From an uncultured Myxococcales bacterium (GTDB taxonomy: Bacteria; Myxococcota_A; UBA9042; DTJE01): a stretch of DNA of 64,000 nt. The notes below the pieces were generated by a model, which was not told the DNA's origin, ran no database searches, and was given only the letters and a program-made list of their open reading frames with translations. Position 1 is the first letter of the stretch. Each line of letters begins with the position of its first letter. Below, one piece after another: positions 58,128 through 64,000 of this stretch. The position numbers and the translations under genes were made by a program. Where the stretch lies: contig CALJUR010000123.1 in assembly GCA_937975765.1 (NCBI GenBank), positions 62,001-126,000 on the forward strand, given 5' to 3'.

Positions 58128-59555
58128 ATGGCACTGGACGAACAGAAGGTCAACGCCATCGTCGAGGCCGTGCTGTCCAAGCTGCGCCAGGAGGGCACGA
58201 CCTCCCTCCCCGGGGCGCCGGCCATCGTGCACGAACGCCAGGAGACCGGGCGGCGGGGCGTCTTCCCGGACATCGATTCGGCCATCAAGGCGGCCCAGGA
58301 GGCGCAGGTCCAACTGGCCGCGGCCGGCCTGGAGGTGCGCAACCACGCCATCCGGGCGATCCGGAAGTTCACGCTGTCGCACCTGGAGACGCTGTCCCGC
58401 ATGGCCGTCGAGGAGACGACCTTCGGCCGGTTCGAGGACAAGATCGGCAAGAACCGGCTGGCCGCCACCAAGACGCCGGGCACCGAGATCCTGGTGCCGC
58501 ATGCCTTCTCGGGCGACCACGGCCTGACGCTGACCGAGCGGGCCCCCTACGGCGTCATCTGCGCGATCACGCCGTGCACGAACGCGACGGAAACCATCCT
58601 CTGCAACGGCATCGGCATGATCGCCGGCGGCAACACCGTGGTCTTCAACGGCCATCCCGCCGCGAAGCGGTGCACCGTCTCGCTGGTGCGCTGGCTGAAC
58701 GAGGCGATGGTGGCGGCCGGCGCGCCGGACAACCTGCTGTGCACGACGCCCGAGCCGACGGTCGAGTCGGCGAACACCCTGATGCGGCACCCGGCGACGG
58801 CGCTGGTCGTCGTGACCGGCGGGCCGGCGGTCGTCAAGGCCGCGATGGCGACGGGCAAGAAGTGCATCTGCGCCGGCCCGGGCAACCCGCCCGTGCTGGT
58901 GGACGAGACGGCGAAGATCGACAAGGCGGCGCGCGACATCATCGCCGGCGCCAGCCTGGACAACAACATCGTCTGCATCGTCGAGAAGGAGATCATCGCG
59001 GTCGAGGCCATCGCGGACCGCCTGAAGCACGAACTGATCCGCGCCGGCGCCTACCACATCAAGGATTCCGTGGTGCCGCGCCTGACGAAGCTGGTGGTCG
59101 ACGGCCACGACGCGAACAAGAGGTTCGTGGGCAAGAACCCCAGCGTCATCCTGCGCGAGGTCGGGATCGACATTCCGGACGACGTGCGCATCGCGTTCTG
59201 CGAGGTCGACGAGTCCCACCCGCTGGTGCAGGTCGAGCAGTTGATGCCGATCCTGCCGATGTTCCGGGTGCGGAACGTCGAGGAGGGGATCGCGGCGGGC
59301 CTGCGCGTGGAGCACGGCTTCCGGCACACCGCGGTGATGCACTCGCTGAACGTCGAGAACCTGCACCGGTACGCCCGGGTGGCGAACACCTCCATCTTCG
59401 CCAAGAACGCGCCGTCCTACGTGGGCCTGGGCCTGGACGGCGAGGGATACTCGTCCTTCACGATCGCCAGCCCGACGGGCGAGGGCCTGACGACGGCGAT
59501 CCACTTCACGCGCGAGCGGCGCTGCGTGCTGAAGGACTATTTCCGGATCGTGTGA
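58128..59555 (+). CDS. Microcompartment aldehyde dehydrogenase (CoA-acylating type) with encapsulation peptide
   Basis: The 475-residue enzyme starts with an amphipathic helix (LDEQKVNAIVEAVLSKLRQ) followed by a Gly/Pro/Ser linker, the classical N-terminal encapsulation peptide of PduP-like enzymes. The catalytic domain shows APYGVICAITPCTNATETILCNG, the catalytic Cys in DNNIVCIVEKE, and GPGNPPVLVDETAKID for NAD binding. It should oxidise an aldehyde to an acyl-CoA inside the shell. The substrate is not visible from sequence. It is the core enzyme of the operon. Confidence 0.93.
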   Translation: MALDEQKVNAIVEAVLSKLRQEGTTSLPGAPAIVHERQETGRRGVFPDIDSAIKAAQEAQVQLAAAGLEVRNHAIRAIRKFTLSHLETLSRMAVEETTFGRFEDKIGKNRLAATKTPGTEILVPHAFSGDHGLTLTERAPYGVICAITPCTNATETILCNGIGMIAGGNTVVFNGHPAAKRCTVSLVRWLNEAMVAAGAPDNLLCTTPEPTVESANTLMRHPATALVVVTGGPAVVKAAMATGKKCICAGPGNPPVLVDETAKIDKAARDIIAGASLDNNIVCIVEKEIIAVEAIADRLKHELIRAGAYHIKDSVVPRLTKLVVDGHDANKRFVGKNPSVILREVGIDIPDDVRIAFCEVDESHPLVQVEQLMPILPMFRVRNVEEGIAAGLRVEHGFRHTAVMHSLNVENLHRYARVANTSIFAKNAPSYVGLGLDGEGYSSFTIASPTGEGLTTAIHFTRERRCVLKDYFRIV

Positions 59556-59571
59556 CGGTCCCCGGAGTCCC

Positions 59572-60168
59572 ATGAGCCTGAACACGCCCCGCTTCGTCCC
59601 GGCCCCCGACCTCGCGGAGATTCCCGAGGCCCTGGCCGGCCTGGAGATCCAGTCGATCGCGCGCGGTCTGGTGGCGGTCGACGCCCTGGTCAAGAAGGCG
59701 AAGTCCCGGGTGGTGCTGGCGAATCCCGTGTCGCCCGGCAAGTTCCTGATCCTGATGGACGGGTCGGTGGCCGAGGTCGAGGAGTCGCTGCTGGAGGCCG
59801 AGCGCATCGCCGGCGAGCAGCGGATCGACCGGCTGTTCCTGCCCTACGCGCATCGCCAGTTGGAGCCCGCGGTGTTCGGGCAACTGCCGTCGCGGCCCGA
59901 CGCCTCCGTGGGCATCGTGGAGTGCGACACGACCTGCTCGGGCCTGCGGGCGGCCGACGCCGCGCTGAAGGCCGCGCACGTGGAGTTGATGGTCCTGCAC
60001 CTGTCGGCCGGCATCGGCGGCAAGTGCTGGTTCGCGTTCGCGGGCGACCTGTTCGACGTGCAGGCTTCGGTCCAGGCCGCGTCCGACGCCGCCTCGGAAA
60101 GCCACCTGCTGGGCACCGAGGTCATCCCGAATCCCCACGAGGAATTCCTGGCCGCACTGGGCCTCTAG
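59572..60168 (+). CDS. Tandem BMC-domain shell protein (BMC-T, T1-like)
   Basis: The 198-residue protein carries two BMC folds in tandem (GLEIQSIARGLVAVDALVKKAKSRVVLANPVSPGKFLILMDG and VGIVECDTTCSGLRAADAALKAAHVELMVLHLSAGIGGKCWFAF). From memory the pattern matches Haliangium BMC-T1, a single-layer trimer. Cys in CDTTCSG and GGKCWF lie in the pore-side region and could bind a metal or iron-sulfur cluster, as in PduT-like shell proteins. It ends the contiguous operon, 17 bases after the dehydrogenase. Confidence 0.92.
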   Translation: MSLNTPRFVPAPDLAEIPEALAGLEIQSIARGLVAVDALVKKAKSRVVLANPVSPGKFLILMDGSVAEVEESLLEAERIAGEQRIDRLFLPYAHRQLEPAVFGQLPSRPDASVGIVECDTTCSGLRAADAALKAAHVELMVLHLSAGIGGKCWFAFAGDLFDVQASVQAASDAASESHLLGTEVIPNPHEEFLAALGL

Positions 60169-60191
60169 CCTGGGTCCGCAACCCGTTGCCA

Positions 60192-60221
60192 TTGCCCTTG
60201 CTTCGGACCGGCCGCTATAAT
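60192..60221 (+). promoter_or_regulatory. Strong promoter of the radical SAM gene
   Basis: TTGCCC (60192-60197) and a perfect TATAAT (60216-60221) are 18 bases apart. The ATG at 60246 follows about 25 bases downstream. This is the best -10 in the window. Confidence 0.7.
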
Positions 60222-60245
60222 CCGTGCGACGGGCGGGTTCCATCC

Positions 60246-61268
60246 ATGGCGGCCTACGATCCGAAGAACCTCGAGCTGACGGTCGACCTGACGGTGCCGC
60301 GGCCGAGGCTGGCGTGCGACACGCCGGTGGGGTTCCTGACGGACCTGGCGGCGCGCTATACCCCGTCGTTCCACCTGGACCTGGGCAACATCTGCAACCT
60401 GTCCTGCGTCTACTGCTGCCTCGAGCGCGACCGCCTGTACTACACCACGCCGCGCAGCGCGCTGGAGGTGATCGACCGGGCGGCCACGCGGGGCCTGAAG
60501 AAGGTCGCGCTGGTCGGCGGGGAACCGACCATCCGGAAGGACTTCTGGCAGATCCTGGACCACCTGCGGCAGGCGGGCATCGACCAGGTCACGCTGACCA
60601 CCAACGGCCTGATGCTGTCGTACCCGAAGTTCGTCGCGGACCTGGTGCGGCACGGCGTCACGACGGTCCACCTGTCGCTGGACGCCTTCGACCCCGGCGT
60701 CCTGATCGAACTGTCCCGCAACGACTCGGCCCCGCAACTGGTCATCGAGGCGCTGCACAACCTGCTGCGGCACCCCGAACTGAACCTGTTCCTGTACGGC
60801 GTGGTGACCCGGGCGAACGTCGCGCACCTTCGCGAGTACGTGCTGGCGGTGCGCGACCTGGAGGTCGTGGACCGGCCGCGCCCCTCCGTGGTGCTGACCG
60901 GGATCAAGCCGGCGGGTCGCGCCTGGGAGAACCGCGAGGACGTCGTGCCGCCGGCTTCCGAGGCGGCGCAGGCGGTCGCCGAGGCCGTGCGCCTGGGCGC
61001 CGAGGTCGGCGTCAACGTCGGCTACAAGAACCTGCCGCCGTGCCTGATGCGCGGCCTGGAGGGCATGTCCCTGGACGCCTACCTCCAGGAAAGCCGCATG
61101 GACCTCACGACCGGCGCGATCCTGCCCCCCGAGCGGGACGAGTTCTTCCTGCACGGCCGGGGCTGCGCGCGCTGCCGGTGGCAGGAAACCTGCTCCGGCG
61201 CCCACCGCAACTACGTGTCCCTGGCGGGTTGGGGCGAGTTCGTCCCCGTGGAGCGCGAGGGTGTCTGA
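60246..61268 (+). CDS. Radical SAM protein with SPASM-like C-terminus
   Basis: The 340-residue protein has the radical SAM motif CNLSCVYC (Cys50, Cys54, Cys57), the GGEPTIRKDFW motif, and a C-terminal Cys cluster (GRGCARCRWQETCSGAHRNYV) typical of SPASM or twitch domains. It resembles the radical SAM protein at 51763 in architecture, including an end that reads GEFVPV. It would modify a peptide or small molecule. It has its own promoter just after the microcompartment operon, and the next gene overlaps it. Confidence 0.87.
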   Translation: MAAYDPKNLELTVDLTVPRPRLACDTPVGFLTDLAARYTPSFHLDLGNICNLSCVYCCLERDRLYYTTPRSALEVIDRAATRGLKKVALVGGEPTIRKDFWQILDHLRQAGIDQVTLTTNGLMLSYPKFVADLVRHGVTTVHLSLDAFDPGVLIELSRNDSAPQLVIEALHNLLRHPELNLFLYGVVTRANVAHLREYVLAVRDLEVVDRPRPSVVLTGIKPAGRAWENREDVVPPASEAAQAVAEAVRLGAEVGVNVGYKNLPPCLMRGLEGMSLDAYLQESRMDLTTGAILPPERDEFFLHGRGCARCRWQETCSGAHRNYVSLAGWGEFVPVEREGV

Positions 61269-62292
61269 CCGGCCTTCCCCCGGTTCTGCCGTCGTGATCG
61301 GCGCCTCCGGCCTGCTGGGCCGGGCAGTGTGCCGGTACCTGGTCCGCGAGGGCTGGCAGGTCACCGGCGTCTGCCGCCACCCCCCGGTTGCGGGGCGCCC
61401 GGAGGACGAGGAGTTCCCGCCCGTCGAGTGGGTCGCGGCGGACCGGAGGCAGGAAGGCATCCTGGACCCCCTGCTGTCCCGGGGACCGCGGCTGGTCGTG
61501 GACCTGGCCCTGCACGGGCCAGACGAGGCCCTCTCGCTGGTCCGCGCCTGGGTGCCCGGCGGGCCGACCCGCTTCGTCGCCACCGGCACCGTGGGCGAGG
61601 AGGGCGTGCACCGGCCGCTGGCCGGCCCGCTGCCCGAGGGCGCCTCCCCCGACCCGGACGACGACCCGCATTCGCTGGGGTGCGTGGACGCGTGGCGCGT
61701 GCTGGCACAGGCGCGGGCGCAGCGCGGCTTCCCCTTCGCCTGGGCGGTGCTGCCCCGGTTGTGGGGCCCCGGCGACCGGTCGGGCCGGGACGCCGCCTGG
61801 ATCGGCGCGATCCTGGACGGCCTGCCCGTGCTGCTGCGCGGGGACGGGCGGGCCCGGCTGCCGGACGGCTCGTCCGCCGCGGCCGCAGCAGCCGTCGTCG
61901 CCGGGGGGACCCTGCCGCAACTGGAGGGCCGCCGCTACCACGCGTGCGGCCCGTCGGGCACCTTGGCGCTGGCCCTGGTCGGGGCCGCCGCCGACGCGCT
62001 GGGTCGATCGGCCCGCGTTGCCCTGGTGCCCCCGCAGGCGTGGGCGGAGTTCGAACGGGCCCGCGGCTGCCGGGTCGATCCGGCCCTGCCGGATCGCGAC
62101 CTGGTGCTGGAACGGACGGCCCTGGACGCCGCCGGCATCGGGACGGATTCCTCCCCCGAGGCCGGCATGGCCGAGGCGGCCCGGTTCGTCGCGCGGCACC
62201 GCGATTCGGTGCCCCCGGGGCCCGGGGCACCCCCGGAGGTGATCGCATCCCTGGCCCGTGCGGGCCGCATCCTCGAGGCAGGCGGACGATGA
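61261..62292 (+). CDS. NAD-dependent epimerase/dehydratase-like protein
   Basis: The 343-residue protein starts with a Rossmann motif (VVIGASGLLGRAVCRYL), an extended-SDR feature. Later elements (FVATGTVGEEG; FAWAVLPRLWGPGDRSG) fit the sugar-epimerase fold, but the usual catalytic YxxxK is not clear, and DDPHSLGCVDAWRV occupies that region. The GTG at 61261 overlaps the radical SAM gene end by eight bases. It may be a divergent or non-catalytic member. The substrate is unknown. Confidence 0.7.
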   Translation: MSDRPSPGSAVVIGASGLLGRAVCRYLVREGWQVTGVCRHPPVAGRPEDEEFPPVEWVAADRRQEGILDPLLSRGPRLVVDLALHGPDEALSLVRAWVPGGPTRFVATGTVGEEGVHRPLAGPLPEGASPDPDDDPHSLGCVDAWRVLAQARAQRGFPFAWAVLPRLWGPGDRSGRDAAWIGAILDGLPVLLRGDGRARLPDGSSAAAAAAVVAGGTLPQLEGRRYHACGPSGTLALALVGAAADALGRSARVALVPPQAWAEFERARGCRVDPALPDRDLVLERTALDAAGIGTDSSPEAGMAEAARFVARHRDSVPPGPGAPPEVIASLARAGRILEAGGR

Positions 62293-63518
62293 TCACCCCT
62301 CGCCGATCCGAGCCCTGTCCCGGGCTGTTGGCCCACGTCGCGGACGCGCTGGTGCGGGGCACGGTCGACCGCGGCCCCCACCTCCGCGTCTTCGAAGCCC
62401 GCGTCGCCGCCATGGTCCAGGGCCGCAGGCGATTCCCTCCCGAGGCGCGCGCGACCTCGTCGGGGCTGGAGGCCCTGGCGGCGCTGCTGGCGGCGCTGCG
62501 GGTGCCCGGCGGGACGAAGGTGCTGGTCCCGGCCTACGGGTACGGCGGCCTGGTCCCGTTCCTGCGCGCGCTGGGCTACCGGGTGGCGACCGTGGACTGC
62601 GGCGACGACACCCCCTTCCCGACGCCGGCCCTGCTGGATCGTGCCTGCACGCCCGACGTCCGGTGCGTTCTGCTGTCCGACCTGTTCGGACAGGTGCCGG
62701 ACGTGCCCGCCCTGGCCGAGGTGGCGAGGTCGAGGGGCGCCTGCGTGATCGAGGACGGCGGGCACGCCCTGGGTTCCCGCCGGGGCGCGGAGCCGGCGGG
62801 CTCGCTGGCCGACGGTGCCACCTTCCGGTTCGATCCCGGGGGCCCGGTCCACGCCTTCGGGGGCGGCATGGCGCTGGCCCTGGAGGCCGAGGCCGCCCGC
62901 CGCCTGCCCCTGTCCGCCGAGGTTCCTCCTCCCTCGACCGGCGCCACGATCGGCCGGATCCTGGCGGAGGCGGGCTCCGAGATCGCCCGGGCCGAACTGC
63001 CGCGACGCATCGTCGCTCCCGTGCTGGAGGCCGAGGCCGTGCGCCCGCTGGCCGAGTGGCTGGACGGGGCGCTGCGGCTGCGCCCGCCGGACGGGCCCGT
63101 GCGAGGCCTTTCGAACCTGCAGGCCCGGCTGGGCCTGACCGCCCTGGACGACCTGGCGCGGCGCATGGAGCGGCGGCAGGTTGCGGCCCGCCGGATGCTG
63201 GAAGCGCTGGGCCTGCACGACCCGCGCCTGCAGCCCGACTCCCCGGACCGGGTGATCCCCGCCGACATCGTGGTACGGGTGCTCCCCGGCCGCGACGGGG
63301 CGACGGTCGTGAACGACCTGCGACAGGCCGGGGTGATGGCGGAGCGCGGGGCGGTGGTGGCGGACGACGCGGGAGCCCTGGCCGGCGAGCACCGGCCCGG
63401 AGCGCGGGCGTGGCTGCGGCGCGCGGTGCGGCTGCCCGGGCCGGCGGCGCTGGAGCCGGTCGAACTGGACCGGCTGGTGGACATCCTGCGCGGATTCGCC
63501 GGCCGGCTGGTGATCTGA
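62289..63518 (+). CDS. DegT/DnrJ-family protein lacking the PLP lysine
   Basis: The 409-residue product follows the DegT aminotransferase layout: KVLVPAYGYGGLVPFLRALGYR, the PLP-phosphate/Asp region CVIEDGGHALGS (Asp156), and then ATFRFDPGGPVHAFGGGM. In active family members the last motif reads F-S-F-x-P-x-K-x, with the Lys forming the Schiff base. Here the Lys position is Gly (about residue 185). Transamination is therefore unlikely. It could be a dehydratase-like or binding protein. Translationally coupled (ATGA) to the epimerase gene. Confidence 0.78.
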   Translation: MITPRRSEPCPGLLAHVADALVRGTVDRGPHLRVFEARVAAMVQGRRRFPPEARATSSGLEALAALLAALRVPGGTKVLVPAYGYGGLVPFLRALGYRVATVDCGDDTPFPTPALLDRACTPDVRCVLLSDLFGQVPDVPALAEVARSRGACVIEDGGHALGSRRGAEPAGSLADGATFRFDPGGPVHAFGGGMALALEAEAARRLPLSAEVPPPSTGATIGRILAEAGSEIARAELPRRIVAPVLEAEAVRPLAEWLDGALRLRPPDGPVRGLSNLQARLGLTALDDLARRMERRQVAARRMLEALGLHDPRLQPDSPDRVIPADIVVRVLPGRDGATVVNDLRQAGVMAERGAVVADDAGALAGEHRPGARAWLRRAVRLPGPAALEPVELDRLVDILRGFAGRLVI

Positions 63519-63569
63519 CGACTCCTCGAGGAGTTCCGCCCGGCTGTGCGGGGCGGCGTGGAGGTCCAC

Positions 63570-64000
63570 GTGCAAGGACGATCGCTGGCGGTCCTGGCCC
63601 TGCTGGCGCCCCTGGTCGCGGCGTGCGACTCGGAGGACTCCTGTTCGCCCGGCGCGTGGCAGCCCCCCCTGGCGACGGCGCATTCCAATCCCGCCTACCC
63701 TGCCTGCGTTGCGTCGAACGACTGTCCCTTCCTCCAGCGATGCGACCCGGGCGCCTCGTCCTGCACGGCCGACCCCGGCCCCTGGACCGCCGCGCCGGAC
63801 TTTTCGCTGCGCGACCTGAACCCGAACAGCGCGACGCACGGACGCACGCTGACCCTGTCATCGCAGCACGGCCTCGTGACGGTCCTGTACTTCGGCTACG
63901 CAAGCTGCCCGATCTGCATGCAGCAGGTGGTGCGCCTGCAGGAACTGCTGGAGCGGCTGGCCGCGGCGGGCACCCCGGGGGTGATCGCGATGATCGTCAA
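63570..64000 (+). CDS. Thioredoxin-like lipoprotein, N-terminal part (cut by window edge)
   Basis: A GTG at 63570 lies five bases after GGAGG and opens a frame that stays open to the window end. The signal (SLAVLALLAPLVAAC) has a lipobox, followed by a Cys-rich region (ACVASNDCPFLQRCDPGASSC). A thioredoxin-like domain begins (PDFSLRDLNPNS; LVTVLYFGYASCPICMQQV), with a CPIC active site like those of TlpA/SCO-type proteins. It is probably an envelope thiol-disulfide or metallochaperone protein. It follows the DegT-like gene by 51 bases. Confidence 0.78.
   Translation, partial: MQGRSLAVLALLAPLVAACDSEDSCSPGAWQPPLATAHSNPAYPACVASNDCPFLQRCDPGASSCTADPGPWTAAPDFSLRDLNPNSATHGRTLTLSSQHGLVTVLYFGYASCPICMQQVVRLQELLERLAAAGTPGVIAMIV

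Noticed and set aside
60246..61268. Radical SAM protein as a glycyl-radical enzyme activase for the microcompartment
   Set aside because: No glycyl radical enzyme is in the window, and the C-terminal Cys cluster fits SPASM-type proteins rather than activases.

Overview
The window is high-GC bacterial chromosome from what looks like a deltaproteobacterial or Myxococcota-type organism. This is inferred from four things: a microcompartment shell set that resembles, from memory, that of Haliangium ochraceum; a gene set resembling part of the Myxococcus Glt/Agm gliding machinery; many Cys-rich or acidic-linker lipoproteins, one with MopE-like metal-binding motifs; and a DUF6178 protein. Species cannot be named from sequence alone. 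Coding density is very high and no gap between genes exceeds 300 bases. Translational coupling (ATGA overlaps) is common, and several promoters of the TTGACA / TATNNT type can be read directly.

Layout. 1-2740: start of a lipoprotein gene (minus), rpoZ, a LolB-like lipoprotein, tmk, and a secreted NlpC-like protein. 2805-5890: an orphan type II secretion F-family protein, the RNase P RNA (rnpB), a receiver-like protein with a PopZ-like tail, and a membrane protein. 5982-7959: two Cys-rich lipoproteins. 8099-13616 (minus): three coupled genes, a receiver-histidine kinase, a PhcB-like methyltransferase and a large hybrid kinase, that look like a Phc/Lqs-type cell-cell signalling system. 13761-15017: pyrC. 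15057-23951 (minus): a five-gene envelope operon (TPR proteins, small secreted protein, FHA-TonB-like protein) resembling a Glt core. 24142-28230: asnS, a Ser/Thr kinase, proC and a NicO-like membrane protein. 28264-30009 (minus): class II aldolase, two small lipoproteins, tRNA-Leu(GAG). 30115-38447: peptide-binding lipoprotein, small lipoprotein, a peptidase/propeller/barrel fusion, two HEAT-type lipoproteins, prepilin peptidase. 38478-43190: a large GT39-like membrane enzyme and the DUF6178 protein. 43261-46288: ECF sigma with its anti-sigma factor, and a MopE-like lipoprotein. 46399-48274 (minus): superoxide dismutase, a microcompartment shell protein and an orphan nuoB. 48441-56467: lipoproteins, a PPC-CarD-like fusion, radical SAM protein, glmU, xth, bcp, rubrerythrin. 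56705-60168: the main microcompartment operon. 60246-64000: a second radical SAM protein, an epimerase-like protein, a DegT homologue without its lysine, and a truncated thioredoxin-like lipoprotein.

The most notable system is the bacterial microcompartment. The main operon encodes a BMC-T, a BMC-H, a pentameric vertex protein, a CoA-acylating-type aldehyde dehydrogenase with an N-terminal encapsulation helix, and a second BMC-T. A third BMC-T lies 9 kb away with nuoB and superoxide dismutase. A class II aldolase 28 kb away carries a C-terminal helix that looks like an encapsulation peptide. Together they suggest an aldolase-to-aldehyde-dehydrogenase organelle of undefined substrate, surrounded by oxygen-defence genes (SOD, Bcp, rubrerythrin). 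A large stem-loop separates the hexamer and pentamer genes and may set their ratio.
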